A stretch of DNA of 64,000 bases from Paenibacillus urinalis (GCF_028747985.1 NZ_CP118108.1:4221501-4285500), one strand, 5' to 3'; numbered from the stretch's first letter, positions 44,045 to 54,107 are shown. Made by a program: numbers and translations. Notes: generated from the sequence alone by a model not told the origin.

Positions 44045-45592
44045 CTAGATAGTTTCTTTGGTAGCAACCACTTCAGCTGGAATCTTCAAATGGTCTATTG
44101 CTGCTGGCTCCGAAGGAGCGGTTGGAATTGCCTTTTTGGTAAATCCTTGGATGAGCTGCTCAACATCGATACCTGACACGCTCTTCAGCATTTCAGGAGC
44201 TGTTGACATGAGCTCGGTCACGTAATTGCTGACTCTTGCAGCCCCTTCTCCTTTGCCTGTATCAACAACGGTAAGCTTGTCGATGGAGGAGATTGGCTGT
44301 GCGATACGCTCAGCAAGCTCAGGCAGCATTTTTACAATGATATCGAGCACAGCCGCTTCGCCGAACTTCTGGAAAGCCTCTGCCAGTTTTTCCTTCGCTT
44401 CCGCTTCGGCAAAACCCTTCAGACGGATCACCTCTGCATCTGCTGTACCTTTTGCACGCTCGGCATCCGCGACAGCCTGACCCTCAAGACGCTTCTGCTC
44501 AGCTGTAGCCTTTGCTTGTGTTTCAATGGAGTATTGCACAGCATCTGCTTCGCGCATTCTTTTGGCCTTGTCGGCTTCTGCCGCCTGCTCTACCGCATAA
44601 CGATCTGCCTCGGCCTTCTTCTTCACTTCTGCATCATATTGCTTCTCACGCACCGTAATTTCCTTTTCCTGAAGATCAATTTCACGCTCTTTACGTACGA
44701 GCTCTACCTTCATTTGCTCCTCGACCATCGTCTGTCTCGCACGGGCTTCTTGAATGTGGTAAGCCTGATCCGCTTCTGCTTTTGCCGTATCTTGATCTTT
44801 CTTAAAGGACGCGACCTTCAACTCTTTTTCTTTGGCTGCTTCTGCGATATTTGTATCCCGGAGTAGTTCCGCTTTCTGCCCTTGTTCTTCTGCATTCGCT
44901 TTTTGGATTCTCGCATCTCGTACGGCTTCCGCCTCCGCAATCTCTGCATCCCGTTTCACCATGGCAATTCGGGGCTTACCGAGCGCATCAAGATATCCGT
45001 GCTTGTCGCGAACATCTTTAATTGTAAAAGATACGATGGTCAAGCCCATCTTCTTCAAATCTCTTGCCGCCACGCCCTGAACCTCTTGAGCAAATCGATC
45101 CCGGTTACGGTACACTTCTTCTACCGTCATTGAGCCGAGAATCGCACGCAGATGACCTTCGAGCACTTCCTGAGCTTCGCTTTTCAAAGCTTCAATTGGT
45201 TTACCAATAAATTGTTCTGCCGCTGTAGCCACATCTTCAATCGAACTGCCGACCTTGATGATGGCTACTCCATCTGCAATAACCGGTACTCCCTGCTCGG
45301 TATATACTTCAGGTGTTGTTACATCGAGCTTATGGGATAATAGTGATATGAACTCCGACTGCTGGAATACCGGCCATATAAAAGTACCTCCGCCGCGAAC
45401 AATCTTTATTTCCCGTCCTGATTCATCACTAGATATATTCTTCCTTCCAAGAAAGGAGCCGGTAACAATCATTGCTTCGTCTGGACCTACGGTCTTGTAT
45501 CTCGCCCAGAAGGCGATACCGAGGATTAAAATTACAATCACTACAATTGCGGGAATAAGTAAAGATTCTTGCATGAAATCTGGCATTCTCAT
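44045..45592 (-). CDS. floT: Flotillin-like membrane scaffold protein FloT
   Basis: 515 residues. One N-terminal membrane segment (LLIPAIVVIVILILGIAFW, about 11-29), an SPFH/PHB domain (about 30-220), then a long coiled coil rich in Glu-Ala (EAEAVRDARIQKANAEEQ and many like it). It organises functional membrane microdomains and affects membrane fluidity. GAGGAG is 2 nt from the first ATG and 8 nt from the ATG two codons on, so MPDFMQ is the likelier start. It follows an NfeD-like gene, as in B. subtilis yuaF-yuaG. Confidence 0.95.
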   Translation of the reverse strand: MRMPDFMQESLLIPAIVVIVILILGIAFWARYKTVGPDEAMIVTGSFLGRKNISSDESGREIKIVRGGGTFIWPVFQQSEFISLLSHKLDVTTPEVYTEQGVPVIADGVAIIKVGSSIEDVATAAEQFIGKPIEALKSEAQEVLEGHLRAILGSMTVEEVYRNRDRFAQEVQGVAARDLKKMGLTIVSFTIKDVRDKHGYLDALGKPRIAMVKRDAEIAEAEAVRDARIQKANAEEQGQKAELLRDTNIAEAAKEKELKVASFKKDQDTAKAEADQAYHIQEARARQTMVEEQMKVELVRKEREIDLQEKEITVREKQYDAEVKKKAEADRYAVEQAAEADKAKRMREADAVQYSIETQAKATAEQKRLEGQAVADAERAKGTADAEVIRLKGFAEAEAKEKLAEAFQKFGEAAVLDIIVKMLPELAERIAQPISSIDKLTVVDTGKGEGAARVSNYVTELMSTAPEMLKSVSGIDVEQLIQGFTKKAIPTAPSEPAAIDHLKIPAEVVATKETI

Positions 45593-45619
45593 CTCTCCTC
45601 TAAGTTTAATATATCTTTG

Positions 45620-46141
45620 CTACAAACTGTCTAACTCCGCTACACGCAGTACGCCATCCGCAACCTCCACAACTACGACCCTGGTACCTGCCGTAATCGG
45701 TTTGGCTTCAAAGCTGGAAGCGGTATGAAGGGTATTTCCACTTACGAGCTTAATCATCACTTCACCATAACCCTTCTCTGGAACGGGAACAGTGATCTCG
45801 CCAATCTTTCCAGCAAGCTCTCGCATGGAAAAACCGGTCGACACTTCGCTGTTTCGTGCAGGCCTTATGTAAGCAAAAAACACAGTCAACGCCCCAAGTA
45901 CGCCGAACAACAGGGATAGCAGCACATGACCGGCTGTGTCTAGCTCGGTATACTTCATCAGCAGAATACCCGCTCCCCCAAAGGTGGTGATCGCACTCGC
46001 GATGACTGTGGAATTCAAAAATTCAACACCTGCCAGCTCAAATGAACCTTCCAGCAAACCATCAAACAAATCTCCGAATAAGACGCTAACAAGTGCAAAT
46101 ATTGCGCCCCCGATCAGGCAAGCCCAGTATAACGTCTCCAT
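45620..46141 (-). CDS. NfeD-like membrane protein (YuaF-type flotillin partner)
   Basis: 173 residues with three to four membrane segments (ACLIGGAIFALVSVLF; TVIASAITTFGGAGILL; VLLSLLFGVLGALTVFF), then a soluble OB-fold-like C-terminal domain (about 105-170: GEITVPVPEKGYGEVMIKL, ITAGTRVVVVEVADGVLRV). It is 27 nt upstream of floT in one operon. GGGAGGTGAAAT precedes the ATG. Confidence 0.9.
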   Translation of the reverse strand: METLYWACLIGGAIFALVSVLFGDLFDGLLEGSFELAGVEFLNSTVIASAITTFGGAGILLMKYTELDTAGHVLLSLLFGVLGALTVFFAYIRPARNSEVSTGFSMRELAGKIGEITVPVPEKGYGEVMIKLVSGNTLHTASSFEAKPITAGTRVVVVEVADGVLRVAELDSL

Positions 46142-46592
46142 ATTTCACCTCCCTCAGATCTTGGATGCACATGTCAATATATACGTATGGATTAGGTAAA
46201 TGTTTCAAAATTATGAAGGGAGAGCTAATTGAGGTGTGGATAAGGAAAGTGAGCATGGGATCGATAGCTGCGGTTGACGGATTGTTCCTCAGATCGCGAA
46301 TTGCCTTTGGATTCTCTTGATCTTATCAAACATTCAACGGTTAGAAATCCAAAGACAAAAAGCGAACGCTCCGCTTCTTCTGTAACAATTCCGTCCTCCT
46401 TCGCTTGCCCATGCTCTCTCGAAATATCTAGACCCGCTCAATTACCTCCCTGGATGGGAGGGTAAAGCGGAAGGAGTGGGCATGGGATCAATAGCTGCGG
46501 TTGACGTATTGTTCCTCAGATCATTTTCTTAATGCATGCCAAACAGCCCTTTGCATATTAAACAAGTGCAAAGGGCTGTTGGTTATGTTTTT
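46142..46592. repeat. Noncoding region with a 47-nt direct repeat
   Basis: No credible gene in 450 nt. A 47-nt sequence at 46249-46295 (beginning GTGAGCATGGGATCGATAGC) recurs at 46476-46522 with about four mismatches; both contain ATAGCTGCGGTTGACG and end TTGTTCCTCAGATC. Between them lie an inverted repeat TTACCTCCC-TGGAT-GGGAGGGTAA (46441-46464) and GCTTGCCCATGC, which is nearly complementary to the start of the second repeat. A stable hairpin AACAGCCCTTTGCA / TGCAAAGGGCTGTT at 46546-46582 lies after the alcohol dehydrogenase stop and probably ends that mRNA, although its U-tract lies on the plus side. Confidence 0.6.
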
Positions 46593-47756
46593 TTACAAGG
46601 ATGCTTTATAAATTTCTACTACATCCTCGCGCTGCAATTTATTGAAGTTACCAAACGGTCCAAAGCGCATCGCTTTATCTGCCATCACATCAATTTGACT
46701 CGCGTCAATATCATAGTCTGCCAAACGGTTTGGTGCGCCGATGCTTGTCCAGAATGAGCTCAGTGCATCGATTCCCTCGAGTGCAATCTGCTCATCGCTC
46801 TTGCCTTCCGGATTCACATCAAACACATTAATCGCAAGACGCTTAAATCGGGATACATCGACATGCAGGTTATGCTTCATCCAGTTCGGGAACAGAATCG
46901 CAAGCCCTCCGCCATGCGGAATGTCATAAACGGCAGACACGGCGTGCTCGATATTGTGCGTAGCCCAGTCGCCTGCAAGACCCATGCTCAGTATATTGTT
47001 CAGCGCCATCGTACCGCAGTACAGAATGGTTTCACGCAGCTCATAATTCTCCAGATCGTTAATCAGCTTAGGAGCTGCCTCGATCACCGTACGCAGGATC
47101 GTTTCACAGAAGCCCAATTGTACCGGAGTATTCGTATCCAGATGGAAGTAATGCTCCAATGTATGAGACATCATATCTACCATGCCATACACGGTTTGAT
47201 CTTGAGGTACGGAGAAGGTATGCACCGGATCCAGAATTGAAAAGGCAGGGAATACTAGCGGACTTCCCCAGCCCAGCTTCTCCTGCGTTTCTTGATTCGT
47301 AATAACCGAGCCGCTGTTCATCTCTGAACCCGTTGCGGCCATCGTCAGTACTGTAGCCAGCGGCAATGCGGCTTCCGGCTTCGCCTTACGCTCTGCAAAG
47401 TCCCACATGCTTCCATCGTATTTAGCACCGACGGCAATCGCTTTGGCACAGTCAATTACACTACCTCCGCCAACAGCCAGAATCAGATCAATATCGTGTT
47501 CTTTGCAAAGGTCTGCTCCTGTATGTACTGTCGACAGGCGAGGATTCGGCTCAACGCCGGCCAGTTCATGAACCTCAGCTCCGATTTCAGACAACAGCTG
47601 AATGACTTGGTCATAAAGACCATTACGTTTTATACTGCCACCGCCGTAAACAAGCAGCACCTTGTTCCCGTATTTAGGGACTTCGGTTTTTAGTGCTGCA
47701 AGCTGACCTTTACCAAAGATCAGGCGTGTAGGATTATGAAATTGAAAAGCTCTCAT
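46593..47756 (-). CDS. Iron-containing NAD(P)H-dependent alcohol dehydrogenase (BdhA/YugJ type)
   Basis: 387 residues from the ATG at 47756 (GGAGG at 11 nt; N-terminus [18 protein letters not shown] is that of the family). Nucleotide-binding [13 protein letters not shown] and [10 protein letters not shown]; metal-binding histidines in [16 protein letters not shown] and IPHGGGLA. Reduces butyraldehyde or similar aldehydes, or oxidises long-chain alcohols. Monocistronic. Confidence 0.92.
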   Translation of the reverse strand: MRAFQFHNPTRLIFGKGQLAALKTEVPKYGNKVLLVYGGGSIKRNGLYDQVIQLLSEIGAEVHELAGVEPNPRLSTVHTGADLCKEHDIDLILAVGGGSVIDCAKAIAVGAKYDGSMWDFAERKAKPEAALPLATVLTMAATGSEMNSGSVITNQETQEKLGWGSPLVFPAFSILDPVHTFSVPQDQTVYGMVDMMSHTLEHYFHLDTNTPVQLGFCETILRTVIEAAPKLINDLENYELRETILYCGTMALNNILSMGLAGDWATHNIEHAVSAVYDIPHGGGLAILFPNWMKHNLHVDVSRFKRLAINVFDVNPEGKSDEQIALEGIDALSSFWTSIGAPNRLADYDIDASQIDVMADKAMRFGPFGNFNKLQREDVVEIYKASL

Positions 47757-47853
47757 TGTAAGATTCGCCTCCAAGCATACATTTTGATAGTGATACACTT
47801 CTTATTATAGGATCATTTGTTTCCAAAAAACAAACTTCCGCATCGTTCCTTAG

Positions 47854-47893
47854 GAAAAAGCAAAGCCCATCCCTAACAAGGGACAGGCTTGCA
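47854..47893 (-). terminator. Terminator of the galKET operon
   Basis: In minus-strand RNA, GCAAGCC.CCCT and AGGG.GGCTTTGC form a stem around TGTT, followed by five U. It is about 30 nt past the galT stop. Confidence 0.85.
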
Positions 47894-47922
47894 TTGCAAC
47901 TAAAGATGAGGCTTCTATTCCG

Positions 47923-49536
47923 TTATTCCGTATAACCTAGATGCTGTACAAAGCGACGGAATGCTTTTTTACCAGCTTCATCTCGTTTGTATACACCGGC
48001 GTGCTCGAGAATTTGAGCAAATTTATTGCCTGCTTCTTCCTGTACTCGGGCCACAGCCGCTTCCTTAGACAGAGCAGCACCGTACTTCTCAATCAGAGCG
48101 TGGATCCATTCTGTATGCTTGTGAAGATCAGACGCTTCATCGCCGACAGCTGATTTCAGAAGCTCATCATCACCAGTCAATATATCCGCGATAAGATCCA
48201 ATTCTTCTTTTAGTCGTCCAGGCAGAATCGCGAGGCCCATGACTTCGATCAGACCGATATTTTCTTTCTTCAGATGGTGCATTTCACGATGGGGATGGAA
48301 GATTCCCTCCGGATACTCTTCACTTGTACGGTTATTGCGGAGAACGAGATCCATCTCATATCCCCCGTCTGCCGCACGCCGCACAATCGGTGTTACCGTA
48401 TTGTGAGGTACCTTCTGACCATCCTGCTCCGTATGTGACAGAATATCTACCTCTGGATCACTGTACACCTTCCATGCCTCATAAATATCATTTGCCGCTT
48501 CAAGCAAGACCGCTTGATCCTGGGAAGAGAGTCTCAGCACAGACATCGGCCATTTTACAAGACTCAGTGAAACGCCTGGAGCCGCATCATTATGGAACAC
48601 AGCCTCCTGCACTGCATTTTGAATCGCAAATGTATGTCTTCCACCCTGGAAATGATCATGCGTCAATATGCTTCCGCCCACGATGGGAAGATCCGCGTTA
48701 GAACCGATGAAATAATGTGGGTATTGATCCACAAATCCAAGCAGGCGGCGCAGCGTATCCTTCGTCAGCTTCATTGGTACATGGTCATGATGGAACACGA
48801 TACAGTGCTCGTTATAGTAAACATAAGGAGAGTATTGGAACAGCCACTTCTCATCATTCAGCGTAAGCGGAATGGTTCTCAGGTTCTGACGAGCAGGATG
48901 ATTAATCCGGCCTCTGTAGCCTACATTCTCACGGCAGAGCTGACACTTAGGATATACAGGCGGCGGAAGCAGCTTAGCCATCGCAATTTCTTTTGGACTT
49001 TTTTCCGGCTTGGACAGATTAATCGTAATCTCGATCTCTCCATATTCCGTAGGCTGCTTCCAATACACATTCTTCGAGATGCGATCCATGCGAATATAGT
49101 TGGAATCGATGGACAGTTCATAGAACCGGCTCGTTGCGGCCTCTATTCCCTTCTCTGCCTGAATCTCACGGAACTCCCGAATCACTTCAGAAGGACGAGC
49201 CATCACCAGTCCCATGATCTTCGCATCCAGCAAGTCCCTGTACGTATCCGTATTCTCCGGAATGAGTCCGATCTCATAACCGTAATCGATCAGCACATCA
49301 ATCAGCGGCTGTGGTCCAGACAGCTCAGATTCATCCATCGTGCCTGCATAAGGCTCGTCAAGATCAAACAAACTCAGCAGCTGGTTACGGCTATAATCAT
49401 AATCTGCATCCTCGATCAGATGACGTCTTGCTGCAAACAATACCAAACGTTCTATGGCATGAAGCGCTTCTTGTGCAGCGGATGACTGCTTATTCTGTTT
49501 CTCTCCTGCATTCGTATTCACGTTCATCTCTGCCAT
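47923..49536 (-). CDS. galT: Galactose-1-phosphate uridylyltransferase (class II)
   Basis: 537 residues from the ATG at 49536 (GGGGAG at 7 nt); the longer frame extends into galE. It is the large Firmicutes GalT2 form. Exchanges UDP-glucose and galactose-1-P. Visible: KCQLCRENVGYRGRINHPAR, HCIVFHHDHVPMKLT, GGSILTHDHFQGGRHTF, and HPHREMHHLKKENIGLIEVMG. Third gene of the Leloir operon, 4 nt after galE. Confidence 0.95.
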   Translation of the reverse strand: MAEMNVNTNAGEKQNKQSSAAQEALHAIERLVLFAARRHLIEDADYDYSRNQLLSLFDLDEPYAGTMDESELSGPQPLIDVLIDYGYEIGLIPENTDTYRDLLDAKIMGLVMARPSEVIREFREIQAEKGIEAATSRFYELSIDSNYIRMDRISKNVYWKQPTEYGEIEITINLSKPEKSPKEIAMAKLLPPPVYPKCQLCRENVGYRGRINHPARQNLRTIPLTLNDEKWLFQYSPYVYYNEHCIVFHHDHVPMKLTKDTLRRLLGFVDQYPHYFIGSNADLPIVGGSILTHDHFQGGRHTFAIQNAVQEAVFHNDAAPGVSLSLVKWPMSVLRLSSQDQAVLLEAANDIYEAWKVYSDPEVDILSHTEQDGQKVPHNTVTPIVRRAADGGYEMDLVLRNNRTSEEYPEGIFHPHREMHHLKKENIGLIEVMGLAILPGRLKEELDLIADILTGDDELLKSAVGDEASDLHKHTEWIHALIEKYGAALSKEAAVARVQEEAGNKFAQILEHAGVYKRDEAGKKAFRRFVQHLGYTE

Positions 49537-49540
49537 TTGC

Positions 49541-50542
49541 TTACTCCCCTTTTTGGTTAGTGCTGTACCCATCCGGATGGGATTGATGCCAGCTCCAAGC
49601 ACTCGCAATGACCTTGTCCAGATCTGTATATTTTGGCTCCCAGCCAAGCACTGCCCGGGCTTTATCTGAGGAAGCAACCAGTACCGCAGGGTCACCTGCA
49701 CGACGTGCTTCCATGACGACCGGAATGTCGAGGCCAGTTACTTTCTTCGCTGTTTCGATCACCTCTTTGACGCTGAACCCTTGACCGTTGCCAAGATTGA
49801 ACACGTTACTCTCTTCACCCTTGCGCAGATAGTCCACAGCACGAAGGTGCGCATCGGCAAGATCGCTTACGTGGATATAGTCACGGATACAGGTTCCGTC
49901 TTCAGTAGCATAATCGTCTCCAAAAATCGCAATATGCTTGCGCTGCTTCAAGGCCGTTTGGAGCACTAGCGGAATCAGATGGCTCTCCGGCTGGTGATCT
50001 TCTCCAATCTTACCGCTGTCATGGGCACCGGCTGCATTAAAGTACCGAAGGGATACATACTTGATGCCAAGCACTTTATCAAACCAGGACATCATGCGCT
50101 CCATCATGAGCTTGGTCTCACCATATACATTGGTCGGCTCTGTGCGGTCGCTTTCCTCGATAGGTACTTTTTCAGGCTCACCGTACGTTGCAGCCGTAGA
50201 GGAGAAGACAATTCGTTTAACGTCTGCATCCTTCATCGCCTCGAGCAGAGACAATGTACCGAACACATTGTTATCATAGTATTTTCCTGGGTTTTGCATA
50301 CTTTCACCGACAAGGGAATTCGCTGCAAAGTGAATGACTGCATCAATCTCGTTCTCGGAGAACAGCTTCGCCAGCACCTCCTTATCCCGAAGATCTCCCT
50401 CGTATAGCTTACCGCCAAGGAGGGCCTCCCGGTGACCTGTCTGCAAATTATCAAGCACAACCACTTCCTCACCGCGCTCAAGCAGCGCTGCAACGGTATG
50501 AGAACCGATATAACCTGCTCCACCTGTTACTAGAATCGCCAT
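49541..50542 (-). CDS. galE: UDP-glucose 4-epimerase
   Basis: 333 residues. Rossmann motif VTGGAGYIGSHT (4-15); YGETK with the catalytic Tyr and Lys of the SDR family; SSTAATYGEP; RYFNAAGAH; RDYIHVSDLADAH. Interconverts UDP-galactose and UDP-glucose with bound NAD. It is 4 nt downstream of galK. Confidence 0.96.
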   Translation of the reverse strand: MAILVTGGAGYIGSHTVAALLERGEEVVVLDNLQTGHREALLGGKLYEGDLRDKEVLAKLFSENEIDAVIHFAANSLVGESMQNPGKYYDNNVFGTLSLLEAMKDADVKRIVFSSTAATYGEPEKVPIEESDRTEPTNVYGETKLMMERMMSWFDKVLGIKYVSLRYFNAAGAHDSGKIGEDHQPESHLIPLVLQTALKQRKHIAIFGDDYATEDGTCIRDYIHVSDLADAHLRAVDYLRKGEESNVFNLGNGQGFSVKEVIETAKKVTGLDIPVVMEARRAGDPAVLVASSDKARAVLGWEPKYTDLDKVIASAWSWHQSHPDGYSTNQKGE

Positions 50543-50546
50543 CGTA

Positions 50547-51725
50547 TTACGCCTCCCCTTTCAATTCTTTAACGCCGTCGCCAACGCCGCATACATAGAA
50601 ATCTCCAGTGAGTCCAGTCCGTTCCTTGTACGCTGCACCAACCTCCTGCACAAACCGATCCACATCGTTCTCATGCACAAGGGATACGGTACATCCACCG
50701 AAGCCTGCACCTGTCATGCGGCTGCCGAGTGTACCTGGAATTTTGCGAGCCTCTTCAACCATCACGTCGAGCTCTTCACAGCTTACTTCGTAGAGGTCAC
50801 GCAAGGAATCATGAGAAGCATTCATCAGCTCCCCGAAAGCTTGGAGGTCCCCGCTGCTAAGTGCATCTACTGAGGCCAGCACACGAGCATTCTCTTCCAC
50901 AACGTGCTTGGTCCGTTTCTTCAGAATGTCATCTCCCAAAGCTGACTCCAATTCACTGTATTGCGCTGGAGTAAGCTCTGCCAGATAGGACAGTGAAGGC
51001 AGCTGCTCCTTCAGAATAGCCAGGGACTGATCGCATTGCTGACGTCTCTCGTTGTAAGCTGAATCTACAAGACCGCGGCGTTTATTCGTGTTGCCAATAA
51101 TCAGCTTGTAATCTCCCGTACGGAATGGCACATGCTTGTATTCAAGTGTGTCACACATCAGCAGAATGGCATGGTCTTCTGCACCGTTCGCTACCGCAAA
51201 CTGGTCCATAATGCCGCTGTTCACTCCAACATACTGGTTCTCAGCGCGCTGAGAGAGCAGTGATATTTCAACTGTGTCCACCTTGCCTCCTTCAAGTGTA
51301 AGCAATGCGTATGCAGTTACTACTTCGATTGAAGCAGAAGAGGACAGCCCTGCGCCGTTCGGAATCTCGCCATGGAACATCAGGTCGTAGCCTTTTGTGA
51401 TGCTCGTGCCTGCCTTAATGATCTCAACCATTACACCGATCGGATAATCGATCCACTCGCCTGATTTTTCCTTGCCGATATCCTCCACCTTGATTACCGC
51501 TTCATGCGAAAGGTTGGTGGAATAAAAATGGATCTCGTCATCCTGGCGTTCGCGAATGATCAGCGTTGTTCCGAATTCAAGTGCGGCAGGGAGAACATAG
51601 CCTCCGTTATAATCGATATGCTCACCGATCAGGTTCACACGTCCAGGCGCGTTAAACACGCGGATTTCAGCAGAATTTTCACCATATTTTTCAGTAAACT
51701 GTTGTTTGAGTTGTTGTACGTTCAT
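50547..51725 (-). CDS. galK: Galactokinase
   Basis: 392 residues. GHMP kinase: GRVNLIGEHIDYNGGYVLP (about 28-46), ATP loop GEIPNGAGLSSSASIEV, and GAGFGGCTVSLVHE near the C-terminus. Phosphorylates galactose at C1. AGAGGTGAAGG before the ATG. First gene of galKET. Confidence 0.96.
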   Translation of the reverse strand: MNVQQLKQQFTEKYGENSAEIRVFNAPGRVNLIGEHIDYNGGYVLPAALEFGTTLIIRERQDDEIHFYSTNLSHEAVIKVEDIGKEKSGEWIDYPIGVMVEIIKAGTSITKGYDLMFHGEIPNGAGLSSSASIEVVTAYALLTLEGGKVDTVEISLLSQRAENQYVGVNSGIMDQFAVANGAEDHAILLMCDTLEYKHVPFRTGDYKLIIGNTNKRRGLVDSAYNERRQQCDQSLAILKEQLPSLSYLAELTPAQYSELESALGDDILKKRTKHVVEENARVLASVDALSSGDLQAFGELMNASHDSLRDLYEVSCEELDVMVEEARKIPGTLGSRMTGAGFGGCTVSLVHENDVDRFVQEVGAAYKERTGLTGDFYVCGVGDGVKELKGEA

Positions 51726-51767
51726 TAACCTTCACCTCTTTGTAAAAGTTGTTTTAAGCTTAATCAA

Positions 51768-51796
51768 AGTATACATGGAAGCGTTATTAACGGTAA
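51768..51796 (-). promoter_or_regulatory. galK promoter overlapped by a cre-like site
   Basis: Minus strand: TTACCG (-35), 17-bp spacer, TATACT (-10) preceded by TG, so an extended -10. The spacer carries (plus strand, 51776-51789) TGGAAGCGTTATTA, which matches TGNAARCGNWWWCA except for one C. CcpA-HPr(Ser-P) could repress galKET here. Confidence 0.6.
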
Positions 51797-51850
51797 TGTA
51801 TGCATGTGTTGAATCTATGGACAAATGTGACTACGGATAACTTGAATACA

Positions 51851-51902
51851 TGGAAAACACTGGTTTTCATTCATATGTACTCCCTGCTTTTTATGGTATA
51901 CT
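51851..51902 (+). promoter_or_regulatory. araC-type regulator promoter with adjacent inverted repeat
   Basis: TGGTATACT (-10 TATACT at 51897-51902, extended TG) about 75 nt before the regulator start. An inverted repeat GAAAAC-ACTG-GTTTTC lies upstream at 51853-51868, between the two divergent promoters, and may be the regulator's site. Confidence 0.45.
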
Positions 51903-51978
51903 AATGACGTGATACCTATACTTTTACGTACATTATTGCTCTGTAAGTCCGCTTGCAGAAGAAAGGAAACACCCAATA

Positions 51979-52848
51979 ATGCAGGATTCATATTCAGTAG
52001 CTTCCAATCCCGTCGATTACGAGAATAGTCCGCTGCACGTCCTCTTCGTTGGCGAGAGCCAAACCAAACCGGGACATGCGCTGGGACCGAAAATATATGA
52101 TTACTACCTTCTTCATTATGTGGAGTCAGGCAAGGGTGTTTTTCGTACAGAGAGCCGCACTTACCATTTGTCCGCAGGGCATATTTTTTTGATTCATCCT
52201 TCGGAGCTGGTTAGTTATGTATCCAACGAGGAGGAGCCCTGGCGCTATCGCTGGATGGCTTTTACGGGCAGGGAGGCCGATAAGCAGGTGAAGGACGCCG
52301 GGTTCAGTCTTGATCAGCCAGTGATTACAACCGCGCAGGACAGTAGAATGTCGTCACTCCTATCCACGATGCAGAATGCCTTTTTCGAAAAAAAGGAAAG
52401 TGCTCACCTCACCTCCATCGGCTGCTTATATCTGATCTTCGCTGAGGCCAAAGAAAGGCTTGTGCTCGAGTCTGCAGTAGCCATGACGGATTCTCAGGTA
52501 GGCCGGACGGTGAAGCAGATGATTCAATACATGTCGACTCAGTATGCCCATCCGATCTCCATCGAACAAATGAGTGCAAGCTTGGGTTATAATCGCGCTT
52601 ATTTGTCCCGTATTTTCAAAAAAGAAATCGGACTCTCGCCAGTCACGTATTTGCTGAAGCTGAGGATTGATAAGTCCAGACAGCTGCTTAGAGAACGGCC
52701 TGAGCTGTCCATAGAACAGATATCTGCCTCTGTCGGGCTGCCGGATGCACTGTATTTCTCGAGACAATTCAAACGGTTCTATAGACACTCCCCCAGCGCA
52801 TATCGCAAACAGATGCAGGAGCAGTCCAATGGAACCTCTCCAGACTAA
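51979..52848 (+). CDS. AraC-family regulator divergent from galKET
   Basis: 289 residues. N-terminal cupin sensor domain (about 30-150: YYLLHYVESGKGVFRTES, HLSAGHIFLIHPSEL) and C-terminal double HTH (about 185-280: MSASLGYNRAYLSRIFKKE, ELSIEQISASVGLPDALYFS). Cupin-AraC proteins usually activate sugar genes. Its position suggests galactose or galactoside sensing for galKET (inference). GAAAGGA precedes the ATG. Confidence 0.9.
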   Translation: MQDSYSVASNPVDYENSPLHVLFVGESQTKPGHALGPKIYDYYLLHYVESGKGVFRTESRTYHLSAGHIFLIHPSELVSYVSNEEEPWRYRWMAFTGREADKQVKDAGFSLDQPVITTAQDSRMSSLLSTMQNAFFEKKESAHLTSIGCLYLIFAEAKERLVLESAVAMTDSQVGRTVKQMIQYMSTQYAHPISIEQMSASLGYNRAYLSRIFKKEIGLSPVTYLLKLRIDKSRQLLRERPELSIEQISASVGLPDALYFSRQFKRFYRHSPSAYRKQMQEQSNGTSPD

Positions 52849-52889
52849 AGTCATGCGCATACTTGAGCATATTCTACTTACTAAATAGT

Positions 52890-52935
52890 AAAAAGCCTGC
52901 CTATGAATTTGATCATAAGGCAGGCTTGTTCTTTT
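52890..52935. terminator. Bidirectional terminator between araC-type and aldo/keto reductase genes
   Basis: AAAAAGCCTGCCT / AGGCAGGCTT stem with T-rich sequence on the right (GTTCTTTT) for the plus gene and A-rich on the left, giving U-tracts for the minus gene. It lies between two convergent stops. Confidence 0.85.
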
Positions 52936-52977
52936 GTCACGATAGAAACAATAGAATCAGGATCGAGTCCTATCCCC

Positions 52978-53976
52978 TTAGCTGTCTTTACGCAGGATCG
53001 ATTCGATATCTGCTAATTCTTCGGGAGAGAAGTCCAGGTTGTTAAGAACCGCTACATTCTCTTCGATCTGGCTCGGGCGGCTTGCTCCAATCAATGCAGA
53101 AGTCACTCTTCCTTCTCTAAGCACCCATGCGAGGGCTAACTGAGCAAGACTTTGACCGCGGGAAGCAGCCACCTGGTTTAAGGCACGTACTTTACGCAGT
53201 GTTTCTGGTGTGATCTGAGTCTCATTCAAGAAGACAGAGCTGCTCTTGGCTCTGGAATCTTCAGGAACTCCATTCAGATACTTGCTCGTCAGCACCCCTT
53301 GCTCAAGCGGGCAAAAAGCGATGCTTCCCACACCATTTTCCGTCAATACGTCCTGAAGTCCGTCTTCAATCCAGCGGTCCAGCATAGAATAACGAGGTTG
53401 GTGAATAAGTAGAGGGGTGCCCAGCTTATTCAGAATATGTACAGCTTCCTTCGTTTTTTCAGCTGAATAATTCGAGATCCCGACATACAATGCCTTGCCG
53501 GAACGAACGATATGATCAAGCGCCTGCATTGTCTCTTCCAGCGGAGTGTCTGGATCAAACCGGTGAGAGTAAAAAATATCGACATAGTCCAGTCCCATAC
53601 GCTTCAAGCTCTGATCCAGGCTCGAGATCAAATATTTGCGTGATCCCCATTCACCGTAAGGTCCCTGCCACATATGATAACCGGCCTTCGTCGAGATAAT
53701 CAATTCATCCCGATAAGGCTTCAAATCTTGAGCGAGCACCTGTCCAAACAATTGTTCAGCAGAACCAGGTGGGGGCCCATAATTGTTAGCCAGATCAAAA
53801 TGAGTGATCCCCAGATCAAATGCTCGTCTAATCATGTCTCTGCCATTCTCAAGCGAATTGATTCCGCCAAAATTATGCCATAATCCAAGGGAAATGGCCG
53901 GCAGTTTAAGTCCCGAGCGGCCTACCCGGTTATATTTCATTTCATCATAACGTCTATGATCAGCTACATATGCCAT
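52978..53976 (-). CDS. Aldo/keto reductase (YghZ/MgrA type)
   Basis: 332 residues, TIM barrel. Catalytic Asp and Tyr in FDLANNYGPPPGSAE, Lys in LIISTKAGYHM, His in VDIFYSHRFDPDTPLEE; NADPH-binding tail SALIGASRPSQIEENV. Relatives reduce L-glyceraldehyde-3-P or methylglyoxal, a detoxification role. GGAGG lies 9 nt before the ATG. Confidence 0.92.
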   Translation of the reverse strand: MAYVADHRRYDEMKYNRVGRSGLKLPAISLGLWHNFGGINSLENGRDMIRRAFDLGITHFDLANNYGPPPGSAEQLFGQVLAQDLKPYRDELIISTKAGYHMWQGPYGEWGSRKYLISSLDQSLKRMGLDYVDIFYSHRFDPDTPLEETMQALDHIVRSGKALYVGISNYSAEKTKEAVHILNKLGTPLLIHQPRYSMLDRWIEDGLQDVLTENGVGSIAFCPLEQGVLTSKYLNGVPEDSRAKSSSVFLNETQITPETLRKVRALNQVAASRGQSLAQLALAWVLREGRVTSALIGASRPSQIEENVAVLNNLDFSPEELADIESILRKDS

Positions 53977-54107
53977 ATCTCATCTTCCTCCTGTAATAAA
54001 TCGATTAAAATGTATCTTCCATTTCATTTATTCATGATAGACCCAAAACTACAGCTTGACAAGAAAACGTTTACAGATAGTGTATATCATTCTTATTTCC
54101 CCGACAG

